Positions 32,207-41,164 of a stretch of DNA of 64,000 bases are shown in pieces. The notes beneath the pieces were generated by a model. That model worked only from the letters and a program-made list of their open reading frames with translations, did no database searches and had not been told where the DNA came from. The DNA is from RGIG9115 sp045644665 (lineage in GTDB: Bacteria; Bacillota; Clostridia; UBA1381). Location: NCBI GenBank assembly GCA_045644665.1, contig JAZRHH010000045.1:1-64000 (forward strand), given 5' to 3'. The stretch's first letter is position 1, and each line of letters starts with the position of its first letter. The translations under genes and the position numbers were made by a program.

Positions 32207-33070
32207 ATGAAAAAGGGACTTGGCAGGGGAATGAACTCTCTTTTCCCTGAAGCAGAGCTTTTTGTGGAAGAAACGCCGGAAGTTCAAGGCAACACAACCT
32301 TGAAACTGACGGAAATAGAGCCTAACAAAAAGCAGCCCCGTAAGGATTTTGACATAGAAAAAATAAACATTCTTGCAGACTCCATAAAGGAGCACGGACT
32401 AATACAGCCAATTGTTGTTATGGAACAAAAGTCCGGCAGATACACAATTGTCGCAGGAGAAAGACGCTGGAGAGCAGCAAAAGAGGCAGGTCTTACAGAA
32501 GTTCCTGTTGTTATTCGCAGCTACTCTGCAGAAGAGGCTGCAGAAATTGCACTAATCGAAAATCTTCAAAGAGAGGACCTGAATCCTGTTGAAGAAGCAC
32601 TGGGTTATAAGTCACTAATTGACGACTTTAAAATGACTCAGGAAGAAGTAAGTAAAAAAATAGGAAAGAGCAGAAGCGCCATTGCAAACACAATCCGTCT
32701 TCTTGCCCTTGACGAAAAAACTCTTGACTACCTTAAATACGGTGAAATTACCGGCGGACACGCAAGAGCAATCCTTTCTCTTCCGGAAGGCGCACTTCGG
32801 GAGGAGCTTTGCGAAAGAATTATTACAGAGGACCTTAACGTAAGACAGGCAGAAACAATTGCAAGACTTATGCTAAAGCGTGCAGAAAAAAAGCCCTCCA
32901 AAAAGAAAAATTTAAGATACGAAATAGAGCTTACTGCAATGAGCGAAAAACTTTCTTCAAAATTTGGCACAAAGGTAAACCTAAAGCCCGGCGCAAAGCG
33001 CAGCAAAATAGAAATTGAATATTACAACGAAGACGACCTGGAGCGCATTTTGCAGCTTTTAGGTGTATAA
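32207..33070 (+). CDS. parB: chromosome partitioning protein ParB (Spo0J)
   Basis: CTP-dependent parS-binding clamp of 287 residues. The N-terminal RGMNSLFPE links to ParA, the CTP-binding arginine patch is AGERRWRAA, ALIENLQREDLNPVEEA is box III, and the HTH (QEEVSKKIGKSRSAIANTI) precedes the C-terminal dimerisation domain. Two parS sites lie just upstream of the operon. It recruits condensin near the origin. Confidence 0.95.
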   Translation: MKKGLGRGMNSLFPEAELFVEETPEVQGNTTLKLTEIEPNKKQPRKDFDIEKINILADSIKEHGLIQPIVVMEQKSGRYTIVAGERRWRAAKEAGLTEVPVVIRSYSAEEAAEIALIENLQREDLNPVEEALGYKSLIDDFKMTQEEVSKKIGKSRSAIANTIRLLALDEKTLDYLKYGEITGGHARAILSLPEGALREELCERIITEDLNVRQAETIARLMLKRAEKKPSKKKNLRYEIELTAMSEKLSSKFGTKVNLKPGAKRSKIEIEYYNEDDLERILQLLGV

Positions 33071-33088
33071 AAGAAAAGAGGTTTTGAA

Positions 33089-33520
33089 ATGACAGAAAAC
33101 AAAAGTAATAAATCTCTGTTTCTATATACAGCTCTTATATTTCTTGTGGCACTTCTTATGATTGTCGTTTCCTTTTTTGGACAAAGCCATCTCGAAAGCA
33201 TAAGGGAAACAGAGCAAAAAGCAAAAAACCTAACAGAAAAAACATCTATGCTAAGCGATCAGAATTTATATCTCACCGAGCAGGTTTCGGTTCTTACAAA
33301 GCAGCTTGAGGAAAAAGATGCACTTCTCCTCACTTCACAGACTGCTATTGACGAAGCAAAGCTACGTGAAGAAAATATAAACAACACCCTTGTCGCTTAT
33401 ACAAAGATGAAAGAAAAGAAAAAGGCAGAAGCAAAAGAATATATTTCTCTTGTAAATCCGGAGCTTTTGTCCTCTGACGCAAAATGGTTTTATGACGAAG
33501 TAATAAAATACACCAAATAA
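33089..33520 (+). CDS. membrane-anchored coiled-coil protein, unknown function
   Basis: Protein of 143 residues. One membrane helix at about 11-30 (LYTALIFLVALLMIVVSFF) is followed by a long coiled coil (33-115) rich in K, E and Q, and a short C-terminal part (SLVNPELLSSDAKWFYDEV). It resembles divisome- or chromosome-linked coiled-coil proteins only in shape. AAAGAGG precedes the ATG; it lies between parB and serS with 17-18 bp gaps, so it is probably in one operon with them. Confidence 0.7.
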   Translation: MTENKSNKSLFLYTALIFLVALLMIVVSFFGQSHLESIRETEQKAKNLTEKTSMLSDQNLYLTEQVSVLTKQLEEKDALLLTSQTAIDEAKLREENINNTLVAYTKMKEKKKAEAKEYISLVNPELLSSDAKWFYDEVIKYTK

Positions 33521-33537
33521 AGAAAGGAACGAATAAA

Positions 33538-34806
33538 ATGTTAGATATTAAAGTATTGAGAACAGAACCTGAAAAAATCAAAGAGGCACTAAAGAAAAGA
33601 AACAACGATTTGGATATTACTCCTGCAATCGACTTAGACCTTAAAAGACGTGCAATTCTCACAGATGTTGAGCAGAAAAAAGCACAACAAAACGAAATTA
33701 CCAAAAAAATCCCTGCAATGAAAAAGGCAGGAGAGAACACAGACGCTATTTTTGCAGAAATGAAAGAACTAAGTAACGAAATCAAGGCTCTTGACGAGCA
33801 AGTTCGTGAGATAGACGAGGAGCTTAGGAATTTCATGCTCCGTATACCAAACATTCCAAACGAAAAAGCTCCTGAGGGTAAAGACGATTCCGAAAATATA
33901 GAGCTTAGAAGAAACGGAACTCCAAGAGAATTTGATTTTGAACATAAGGCACACTGGGATATCGGCGCAGACCTTGACATTCTTGATTTTGAAAGAGGAG
34001 CAAAAATTTCCGGTGCAAGATTTACAGTTTATAAAGGCCTTGGCGCAAGACTTGAGCGAAGTGTTATACAATATTTCTTAAACACCCACACAGAAGAAAG
34101 CGGCTACACAGAAATATTCCCACCATACATGGTAAACAGAGCTTCAATGACAGGCACAGGTCAGCTTCCAAAGTTTGAAGAAGATGCATTTAAAGTAACA
34201 AACAACGGTTATTTCCTTATTCCAACAGCAGAAGTTCCTGTTACAAACCTTCACAGAGATGAAATCCTTGACGGCAATCAACTTCCTATTAAATACTGTG
34301 CATACTCTGCTTGCTTCAGAGCAGAAGCAGGTTCAGCCGGCCGTGACACAAGAGGTCTTATAAGACAACATCAGTTCAATAAGGTGGAGCTTGTAAAGTT
34401 CGCAGACCCGGAAAAGAGCTACGAAGAGCTTGAAACACTAACAAATGATGCAGAAAAGCTTCTGCAAGGTCTTGGAATTCCATACCGTGTAGTTTGCCTT
34501 TCAACAGGCGACCTTGGCTTCTCATCAGCTATGACATATGACATAGAGGTATGGATGCCATCATATGGAAGATATGTAGAAATTTCATCATGCTCAAACT
34601 TTGAAGATTATCAGGCAAGACGTGCAAATATTAAGTTTAAGAAAAATCCAAAGGACAAGGCTCAATTTGTTCATACTCTCAACGGCTCAGGACTTGCTGT
34701 TGGAAGAACTGTTGCGGCAATTCTTGAAAACTATCAAAACGCTGACGGAACTGTAACAGTGCCGGAAGTTTTGAGAGGTTACATGGGTACCGATATTATT
34801 AAATAA
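33538..34806 (+). CDS. serS: seryl-tRNA synthetase
   Basis: Class II synthetase of 422 residues. The N-terminal long coiled-coil arm (residues about 30-100) binds the tRNA-Ser variable arm. Motif 2 is CFRAEAGSAGRDTRGLIR and motif 3 is NGSGLAVGRTVAAILEN. AAAGGAACG precedes the ATG. The 17-bp gap to the previous gene leaves no T-box. It ends at the DnaA-box cluster; serS close to the origin is common in Firmicutes. Confidence 0.97.
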   Translation: MLDIKVLRTEPEKIKEALKKRNNDLDITPAIDLDLKRRAILTDVEQKKAQQNEITKKIPAMKKAGENTDAIFAEMKELSNEIKALDEQVREIDEELRNFMLRIPNIPNEKAPEGKDDSENIELRRNGTPREFDFEHKAHWDIGADLDILDFERGAKISGARFTVYKGLGARLERSVIQYFLNTHTEESGYTEIFPPYMVNRASMTGTGQLPKFEEDAFKVTNNGYFLIPTAEVPVTNLHRDEILDGNQLPIKYCAYSACFRAEAGSAGRDTRGLIRQHQFNKVELVKFADPEKSYEELETLTNDAEKLLQGLGIPYRVVCLSTGDLGFSSAMTYDIEVWMPSYGRYVEISSCSNFEDYQARRANIKFKKNPKDKAQFVHTLNGSGLAVGRTVAAILENYQNADGTVTVPEVLRGYMGTDIIK

Positions 34807-35230
34807 AATATGTAAAAATGTGCGAAAATTATCCCTTTTGAATGATAAAAATTATAATAATTATGTAAACATTACTGTGTTTTTACACAGGTGTTAATAA
34901 TTTCCATATAACTTATCCACAAAAAATATTGTAGAATTATAGGGTTTGTGAAAAGTTATCAACACCATCCACTGAATTATCCACGTTTTATAAGGTTTAC
35001 CATATTTAAATATGGATAACTTTCGTGGATAACTCTCGGTTTACATAAAATATTGTGAACAGAAACAATATTTAAACCATTTTTTGAACACTTTTTCGTG
35101 GATAACTTGTTGATAGTGTGAAAAAGTAAGGTTTTAAGCCAAAGTTTTAAAGGGTAAATACTAAAAGTTATCCACACCTATGTATAAATGGTAAAAAAAC
35201 CAAAAATTATGTAAATTAAAAGGTGATATT
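34807..35230. other. DnaA-box cluster, probable oriC or DnaA titration site
   Basis: The region has no gene and is very AT-rich. Perfect boxes TTATCCACA lie at 34913-34921 and 35168-35176 (plus strand). One-mismatch boxes are TTATCAACA (34956-34964), TTATCCACG (34977-34985), and on the minus strand TTATCCATA (35019-35011) and TTATCCACG (35032-35024 and 35105-35097). An AT-rich stretch with no G or C-rich interruption lies at 34841-34890, a candidate unwinding element. parABS stands 3.4 kb away. dnaA is not adjacent. Confidence 0.8.
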
Positions 35231-35896
35231 TTGCTTACACCAAGACTCAATTTAATAAAAAATCAAGTACAGGGAATTTCCGTTGCAGACATTGGAACAG
35301 ACCATGGATTTGTTCCCATCGAACTTGTAAAAAAAGGCATCTGCCAAACTGCAATTGCTTCTGATATTAACACAGGACCTGCTCATATCGCAAAAACAAA
35401 TATAGAAAAAGAAGGACTTTCCATTGATGTGAGAGTAGGGAGCGGACTTTCTGTTCTTACAAAAGGCGAAGTGCAGGAAATAATAATTGCAGGTATGGGA
35501 GGAAAGTTAATCTCAAACATAATATCTGACCATATGGATATTGCAAAAAGCGCAAGACTCATTCTTCAGCCAATGAATGCTCAATACGAGCTTAGAAAAT
35601 TTCTTACAGAAAATGATTTTTCTATAGAGCATGAGGATCTGGCACTTGAAGGATTTAAGGTATATAATGTTATAGTGTGCAGCGCTAATAAAGACAATTC
35701 CATAGAATACCAATCAGAGATTGATTTTCATATTCCGCACATTTTAAAAAACCATATTTATTTTAAGCACCTGAAGGAAAAGAAAATTCGAGAATTTTCA
35801 AAGATTTTAAAAGGATACAAATTGTCAAAAAACCCTGTGGAAAAGGAAAAACTTAACTATATAGAAAATATACTTTGTGAAATACGAAAGCTATAA
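35231..35896 (+). CDS. trmK: tRNA (adenine22-N1)-methyltransferase
   Basis: SAM-dependent enzyme of 221 residues methylating A22 of tRNA, a Gram-positive enzyme. The Rossmann SAM motif is VADIGTDHGFVPIEL, then IASDINTGPAHIAK, and the active-site block IIAGMGGKLI. The start is TTG 35231 with AAAGGTGAT upstream. A long helical C-terminal domain ends the protein. It is the first gene right of the DnaA-box cluster. Confidence 0.9.
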   Translation: MLTPRLNLIKNQVQGISVADIGTDHGFVPIELVKKGICQTAIASDINTGPAHIAKTNIEKEGLSIDVRVGSGLSVLTKGEVQEIIIAGMGGKLISNIISDHMDIAKSARLILQPMNAQYELRKFLTENDFSIEHEDLALEGFKVYNVIVCSANKDNSIEYQSEIDFHIPHILKNHIYFKHLKEKKIREFSKILKGYKLSKNPVEKEKLNYIENILCEIRKL

Positions 35897-35914
35897 ATAA
35901 AGGAGTATTATATA

Positions 35915-37282
35915 ATGAAAAAATTAGTTTTAGTGTGCATGGTTTTACTACTTTGTCTATCCTCTGCTGCAAACGCTGCAGAATACTCACTGATAAACAA
36001 TACCCTTTCCCTTGCGGATATATATGATATAGGATTTTCCCCACGCAAATTAAACCTTGGGGAAAAAACATACATTTCTGCAGATGATGCTCTTAAAGCG
36101 GCAGGCTATGAGCTTGGATGGGAGCCTAATGACCGTGCTATAATAGTATATGACCCCTTGACGGCAGAAACCAGGTATATTTACATTCATGATAATAAAA
36201 TCTGGAACGGCATTAGATTCATATATTATAATGGCGCCGTAGCTATTAAGGACGATGCAGCATATATTTCTGAAGAAATGCTTAATGATATTATGAAACC
36301 CGGTTTCTCACAAAACATCTACCCGCAAAACAAAGATGTCTTATCTATAGAGGACGGGTACAGACTCTCAGGAAATGTGGATTGTTATAACGGTATTTAT
36401 CTTTTAAACGGATGGTACGCTTTTGAAATGATAGACATAACAAACGAGGGTGCGTTGGACTACGCAGAAGCAGTAAACGCTGTTGCCGCCGCAGTTCCTA
36501 AACACGTCAATGTCTACAATATGCTTATCCCAAACTCTGCAGTTTTTTATGCACCAAAGGGTTATGCAGGAAACATACTTTCACAATACGAGAAAATATA
36601 TGAAAACCTTGACACTCGTGTAACTCCCGTTGACATTTACCCAAGCCTTCTTTTGCACGCAGATGACTTTATTTACTTTAATACAGACCATCACTGGACA
36701 CACAGAGGTGCATACTATGCCTTTGAAGAGTTTATGAGACAAAAGGGTAAAACTGTCAACTACTTAGACTACTTCCCTCAAAACAACACAAAAAATGTTG
36801 TAGGTTCCTTTGCAGGCTTAATGAATGGAACAATGGGTGCAACACTTATAAACAATTATGGGGAAACACTGGAGCGATTTATTCCGCCTTATACAATAAC
36901 TAAGGATGTTTATAATGACTGTGCACTTCAAAAACATGTAGCAACAGGACCTCTTATAAACGATAATATTAAAACTTATTCTACATTTATCGGCGGAGAC
37001 GTGCCTGTTACGAAAATACACAACAAAGACCTGTCTAACGGCTTAACTCTTTGTATTATAAAAGACTCTTACGCCAACGCATTCTCCACATGGGCAGCTG
37101 CTAATTACGAGTATGTGTATCTTGTAGATATTCGTTGCTTTAACGGAGCAAACGGTTATACAGAAGAATTTGACATAAATGACTTTTATAACGTTACAGG
37201 TTTTGATGACCTTTTAATTATGAGCTACCCCAACACAGTAGCAGACAGTGTACTTCGATATTATATAAGAAGCTTCTCATAA
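35915..37282 (+). CDS. secreted DHHW-family protein
   Basis: Exported protein of 455 residues. The signal peptide (residues 1-22) ends ANA-AE. Residues about 25-85 resemble a copper-amine-oxidase-like stalk domain (YISADDALKAAGYELGWEPND). The main domain has TDHHWTHRGAYYAFEEF, the DHHW signature, and a C-terminal IIKDSYANAFSTW block like SGNH/AlgX O-acetyltransferases. It probably modifies or binds a surface polysaccharide; the substrate is unknown. AAAGGAG precedes the ATG, 18 bp after trmK. Confidence 0.8.
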   Translation: MKKLVLVCMVLLLCLSSAANAAEYSLINNTLSLADIYDIGFSPRKLNLGEKTYISADDALKAAGYELGWEPNDRAIIVYDPLTAETRYIYIHDNKIWNGIRFIYYNGAVAIKDDAAYISEEMLNDIMKPGFSQNIYPQNKDVLSIEDGYRLSGNVDCYNGIYLLNGWYAFEMIDITNEGALDYAEAVNAVAAAVPKHVNVYNMLIPNSAVFYAPKGYAGNILSQYEKIYENLDTRVTPVDIYPSLLLHADDFIYFNTDHHWTHRGAYYAFEEFMRQKGKTVNYLDYFPQNNTKNVVGSFAGLMNGTMGATLINNYGETLERFIPPYTITKDVYNDCALQKHVATGPLINDNIKTYSTFIGGDVPVTKIHNKDLSNGLTLCIIKDSYANAFSTWAAANYEYVYLVDIRCFNGANGYTEEFDINDFYNVTGFDDLLIMSYPNTVADSVLRYYIRSFS

Positions 37283-37291
37283 TATAAGAGG

Positions 37292-37333
37292 AAAAGAAGC
37301 TGTAAAAAACTCAGTTTTTTACAGCTTCTTTTT
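37292..37333 (+). terminator. terminator after the DHHW gene
   Basis: A near-perfect stem of about 16 bp (AGAAGCTGTAAAAAACT with its complement, loop CAG) ends in T5. It may also serve the convergent DUF1540 gene. Confidence 0.88.
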
Positions 37334-37336
37334 AAA

Positions 37337-37507
37337 TTACTTTTTCTGGAATGAATTACAATCTGTACACTCTACCATTGTAGGATTCATTTCATGTGTT
37401 CCGATAGAAACAGAATTAAGTGAGCAGTAATCTTTGTCCTGACAGTGATGAGCACATTGTGTTACTGTACACTTAATGCATTCGTTTGCATTTGAACAAT
37501 TTCCCAT
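37337..37507 (-). CDS. DUF1540 zinc-binding-like small protein
   Basis: A 56-residue protein from ATG 37507 with GGGAGGAATTTAGCA before it. CIKCTVTQCAHHC, DYCSLNSVSIGTHE and CTDCNSF are the Cys/His pattern of DUF1540, a family common in spore-forming clostridia; eight cysteines suggest metal binding. Function is unknown. It stands alone between a terminator and the paaK control region. Confidence 0.85.
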   Translation of the reverse strand: MGNCSNANECIKCTVTQCAHHCQDKDYCSLNSVSIGTHEMNPTMVECTDCNSFQKK

Positions 37508-37625
37508 TGCTAAATTCCTCCCAAAAATAATTTATATAAAGCAGCATCTCTGCTACAATAATATTTTTGACTTTTACAAAAAATATATTCATGTAATTTT
37601 TTACTAAAATTTTTCAAATTTATAC

Positions 37626-37654
37626 TTGACAAACCATTTTGTTTGTGTTATAGT
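37626..37654 (+). promoter_or_regulatory. promoter of the paaK leader
   Basis: TTGACA (37626-37631), 17 bp, TATAGT (37649-37654). The transcript would start near 37661, 30 bases before the leader-peptide ATG. Confidence 0.85.
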
Positions 37655-37690
37655 CTATATAATAATTTTTTTGAAAGGACAGTGGGTATA

Positions 37691-37759
37691 ATGCTACATA
37701 ACCTATATTTTGGCTTTATGTTTATTAACGCGATGGATTGTTGCATTATATCGGCTTAA
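37691..37759 (+). CDS. leader peptide before paaK
   Basis: A 22-codon frame from ATG 37691 to TAA 37757-37759, with GAAAGGACAGTGGG upstream. The peptide contains LYFGFMF, three Phe and one Tyr within seven residues, then DCC near the end. It ends 21 bases before the attenuator stem. The arrangement suggests ribosome-stalling attenuation sensing aromatic amino acids, mainly phenylalanine. Confidence 0.65.
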   Translation: MLHNLYFGFMFINAMDCCIISA

Positions 37760-37778
37760 TTTTTAACCGGATAATACA

Positions 37779-37826
37779 AGTCCACCGCTCTTTTGCTTAG
37801 TAAAAAGACAGGTGGATTTTTTGTTT
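37779..37826 (+). terminator. attenuator terminator before paaK
   Basis: GTCCACC (37780-37786) pairs with GGTGGA (37811-37816), with an inner CTTTT/AAAAG helix, followed by T6 (37817-37822). It lies between the leader peptide and paaK, so it must be passed for paaK expression. Confidence 0.8.
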
Positions 37827-37866
37827 TCAGAGTTAAAAGTAAATATTTAGAAAGTGGTGACCAAAA

Positions 37867-39168
37867 TTGGCAAATTACTATCAAAAAGAAATTGAAACAA
37901 TGCCACGAGAGGAACTTAAAAAACTTCAAAGCGAAAGACTTGTAGCACAAGTAAAGCACGTTTACGAAAATGTTCCTTACTATCGTGAAAAAATGATTGA
38001 AAAAGGCATTACTCCTGATGACATTCATGGAATTCAGGATTTACATAAGCTGCCATTTTTAAGCAAAAGTGACCTTAGAGATGCATACCCTTACGGACTT
38101 CTTGCAAAACCTATTAAGGACTGTGTAAGAATTCATTCCACATCAGGTACAACAGGAAAAAGAGTTGTTGCATTTTACACCCAACACGATATAGACCTTT
38201 GGGAAGACTGCTGTGCCCGTGCAATCATGGCTGCCGGAGGTACAGATGAAGATGTATGTCAGGTTTGCTACGGCTACGGACTTTTCACAGGTGGTTCAGG
38301 ACTACACGGCGGCTCACACAAAGTCGGCTGTCTTACACTTCCTATGTCTTCAGGAAACACAGACCGTCAGCTACAGTTCATGACAGACCTTGGCTCTACA
38401 ATCCTTTGCTGCACACCATCATATGCTGCATATCTTGCAGAATCAGCAATTGAAGCAGGAATTCGTGACCAGCTCAAATTAAAGGCAGGTATCTTTGGTG
38501 CAGAAGCATGGACACAGGAAATGCGCCGTGATGTAGAAGCAAAGCTTGGACTCAAAGCCTATGACATTTACGGACTTACAGAGCTTTCAGGACCGGGAGT
38601 ATCATATGAGTGTAGCGCACAGGCAGGCATGCATATATGCGAAGACCACTTCATTGCAGAAATAATTGACCCTGTAACAGAGGAAGTTCTTCCCTACGGT
38701 CAAAAGGGTGAGCTTGTGTTCACAGCTCTTACAAAGGAAGCATTTCCAATGTTAAGATACCGTACAAGAGATATATGCGTTTTAAACGAAGAACCCTGTT
38801 CATGTGGCAGAACCCACATACGTATGTCAAAACCAATGGGACGCTCTGACGATATGCTCATTATCCGTGGCGTAAATGTATTCCCATCACAGATAGAAAC
38901 CGTTCTTCTAAATAACGGAATGACCTCAAACTACCAGATAATTGTAGACAGAGTAAACAACAGCGACACCCTGGATATTAATGTGGAAATGCCGGCAGAG
39001 CTCTTCTCTGACTCTGTTTCAAAAATTTCAGGTATAGAAAAAGAACTTGTCCTTGCCCTTAAGTCAATGATTGGTATTGCAGCAAAGGTACACCTTGTTG
39101 CACCAAAGTCAATTACAAGAAGCGAGGGCAAAGCAGTTCGTATTATTGACAACCGTAAGCTTTATTAA
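37867..39168 (+). CDS. paaK: phenylacetate-CoA ligase-like enzyme
   Basis: ANL-superfamily AMP-forming ligase of 433 residues. The ATP motif is HSTSGTTGKRVVAFYT near residue 95, YDIYGLTELSGPGVSYEC the acyl-adenylate motif, and YRTRDICVLN and GRSDDMLIIRGVNVFPSQIE the hinge and C-terminal lid. In anaerobes this family activates phenylacetate or other arylacetates from aromatic amino acid breakdown, often together with indolepyruvate oxidoreductase. The start is TTG 37867, with AAGTGGTG upstream. It is paired with an ACT-domain gene. Confidence 0.9.
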   Translation: MANYYQKEIETMPREELKKLQSERLVAQVKHVYENVPYYREKMIEKGITPDDIHGIQDLHKLPFLSKSDLRDAYPYGLLAKPIKDCVRIHSTSGTTGKRVVAFYTQHDIDLWEDCCARAIMAAGGTDEDVCQVCYGYGLFTGGSGLHGGSHKVGCLTLPMSSGNTDRQLQFMTDLGSTILCCTPSYAAYLAESAIEAGIRDQLKLKAGIFGAEAWTQEMRRDVEAKLGLKAYDIYGLTELSGPGVSYECSAQAGMHICEDHFIAEIIDPVTEEVLPYGQKGELVFTALTKEAFPMLRYRTRDICVLNEEPCSCGRTHIRMSKPMGRSDDMLIIRGVNVFPSQIETVLLNNGMTSNYQIIVDRVNNSDTLDINVEMPAELFSDSVSKISGIEKELVLALKSMIGIAAKVHLVAPKSITRSEGKAVRIIDNRKLY

Positions 39169-39184
39169 AAAGGAGGCGTTATTT

Positions 39185-39586
39185 ATGATAATTAATCAAA
39201 TTTCTGTTTTTCTTGAAAACAAACCCGGAAAGCTATCTGAATTTGTAAATCTTTTAGCTGAAAATAAAATCGACCTTGAGGCTCTTTCAATTGCAGAAAC
39301 ACAAGACTACGGCATTGCCCGTATAATCGTTGACAAGCCGGAAGAGCTTAAAGCTCTCCTCACAGAAAAAGGCTGGCCATGTACATCAACACCTGTTCTT
39401 GCAGCAAATGTACCTGACGAGCCGGGAAGCCTTACAAAAATTTTGTCTGTCATTGCAGACAGTAATGTAAGTATAGAATACTCATATGCCTTTTTCTCCA
39501 GAAATAGCGGCCCATGTGTTGTTCTTCGTGTAGAGGATAACGAGGCTGTACAAAAGATGCTTCAAAACGCAGGTATATCATGCTAA
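39185..39586 (+). CDS. tandem ACT-domain protein
   Basis: Protein of 133 residues with two ACT repeats: IINQISVFLENKPGKLSEFV (1-65) and TPVLAANVPDEPGSLTKILS (68-133). ACT domains bind amino acids. The pairing with paaK, 16 bp downstream with AAAGGAGG before ATG 39185, is common in clostridia and suggests control of the ligase or its gene by an aromatic amino acid. Confidence 0.85.
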   Translation: MIINQISVFLENKPGKLSEFVNLLAENKIDLEALSIAETQDYGIARIIVDKPEELKALLTEKGWPCTSTPVLAANVPDEPGSLTKILSVIADSNVSIEYSYAFFSRNSGPCVVLRVEDNEAVQKMLQNAGISC

Positions 39587-39590
39587 TAAC

Positions 39591-39622
39591 AAAAGCTCCG
39601 CAAAACTTTGCGGAGCTTTTTT
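39591..39622. terminator. terminator between the ACT gene and sigE
   Basis: A 13-bp perfect stem (39591-39603 with 39608-39620) with loop AACT and T-runs usable in both directions. Confidence 0.88.
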
Positions 39623-39634
39623 ATATAAACCCCT

Positions 39635-40354
39635 TTATATCATTTTAGTAATTTCTTTCTTTAATCTTCCTATTATCCTTTTTTCAAGTCTTGATATGTA
39701 TGACTGAGATATGCCAAGCATATCTGCCACTTCTTTTTGGGTCTTTTCCACGTTAGTTCCAAGGCCAAATCTAAGCTGCATAATTTTCCGCTCACGCGAG
39801 GGGAGGTTATCAAGTGCAGATAATAATAAATTTTTCTCCACCTGTTCCTCTATGTTCCTGTATACACTGTCATCATCCGTTCCCAAAATATCGGAAAGCA
39901 AAAGCTCGTTTCCGTCCCAATCCACATTCAGCGGCTCATCAATGGAAACCTCGGTTTTGGAATTTACGTTTTTTCTTAGATACATCAGAATTTCGTTCTC
40001 TATACATCTTGAGGCGTATGTGGCAAGCTTAATATTTTTATAAGGATTAAAGGTGTTTATTGCCTTTATAAGTCCAATAGTCCCTATAGAAATCAAATCC
40101 TCTACATAAATCCCTGTATTTTCAAATCTCCTGGCAATATAAACCACAAGTCTTAAATTTCTTTCTATAAGAATTGAGCGAATAGACTCATCACCATATT
40201 TTAGCTTTTCAATAGCACTCTTTTCCTCCTCCTTTTCAAGAGGCGGTGGCAGAATATCGCTGCCTCCTATATAATATATATCTTCCGGCAATTTATCAAA
40301 AGAGCCGTAAAGATAAAAAAAGCTTGTTCTTATATTACTAAAAAACTTTAACAT
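39635..40354 (-). CDS. sigE: sporulation sigma factor E, pro-form
   Basis: Early mother-cell sigma factor, 239 residues. The amphipathic pro-sequence ends in YYIGGSDILPPPL, the region cut by SpoIIGA. Regions 2 (NLRLVVYIARRFENTGIYVE; EDLISIGTIGLIKAINTF) and 4 (ERKIMQLRFGLG; TQKEVADMLGISQSYISRLE) are complete. It is 14 bp after spoIIGA. sigG, which follows sigE in Bacillus, is not here. Confidence 0.96.
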   Translation of the reverse strand: MLKFFSNIRTSFFYLYGSFDKLPEDIYYIGGSDILPPPLEKEEEKSAIEKLKYGDESIRSILIERNLRLVVYIARRFENTGIYVEDLISIGTIGLIKAINTFNPYKNIKLATYASRCIENEILMYLRKNVNSKTEVSIDEPLNVDWDGNELLLSDILGTDDDSVYRNIEEQVEKNLLLSALDNLPSRERKIMQLRFGLGTNVEKTQKEVADMLGISQSYISRLEKRIIGRLKKEITKMI

Positions 40355-40368
40355 ATCAGATTCCCTTT

Positions 40369-41142
40369 CTATAAATCAAATGAATTATTAAGTAGCACTC
40401 TGTATTTTCCTTTTTCACTCAAAGGACGCTCAACAAAGGCTGCATACAAATTCTCGTATTCCTTATGCTCCTCTGTAAGATACAGCTTTTCTACAGGATA
40501 TATTTTTGTAAATCCACGCTCTGCACCAATATTCCTGTATCCAATAATTTTGGGCGTGGCAGAAATTTCATCAAACAGGCTTCGCTCTGCTATTATTACA
40601 GGAGCAAGAGTTTCTCTGTCACGAAGTGAATTTCCTGTATCTACTATTGCATCAGTAATTGCCGTTTGACCGTCAATTACAAGTTTTACGCTAAACAGCC
40701 GTTTTTTGTTTGATACGAGATATAAAATAGGCCTTGTAATCACATAAACAAGCAAAATAGGAGTGTAAAAGTATATATCCTCCGGCACAAAAAAAGCTCC
40801 GCCCCTCCCGTTTACAATCCATAACTTATCCGCAGGAATAAGACAAAGCATAAGTGCACAATACAAAAGGCTTATGCAAATACATATTCCAACTCTACGA
40901 ACAATTTCGGCAAATCTGCATTTTCCAAATATAATAGCTATAGTGCCAAAGTATAAGAAAAAATAAATTATCCTGATATATCGGACAAAAAAACATACTA
41001 CTGTCAGAGCCGATAAAAGAAGTGAGCCAAAAAATATGTAGGTATTTCGTTTTGGAATTTTAAATATTCTTTTTGCCGTATCAAGACATAAGAAATTAAG
41101 TATAAAACAGCTAAAAATTGCAATATCAATATAAAAAATCAA
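40369..41142 (-). CDS. spoIIGA: pro-sigma-E processing peptidase SpoIIGA
   Basis: Membrane aspartic protease of 257 residues that activates sigma-E after signalling from the forespore. Five membrane helices fill the first 150 residues; the cytoplasmic protease domain carries the catalytic DTGNSLRD motif. AGAGGTGACTGAAGTTG precedes the ATG. Its promoter has paired 0A boxes. Confidence 0.94.
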   Translation of the reverse strand: MIFYIDIAIFSCFILNFLCLDTAKRIFKIPKRNTYIFFGSLLLSALTVVCFFVRYIRIIYFFLYFGTIAIIFGKCRFAEIVRRVGICICISLLYCALMLCLIPADKLWIVNGRGGAFFVPEDIYFYTPILLVYVITRPILYLVSNKKRLFSVKLVIDGQTAITDAIVDTGNSLRDRETLAPVIIAERSLFDEISATPKIIGYRNIGAERGFTKIYPVEKLYLTEEHKEYENLYAAFVERPLSEKGKYRVLLNNSFDL

Positions 41143-41164
41143 CTTCAGTCACCTCTATAATTAC

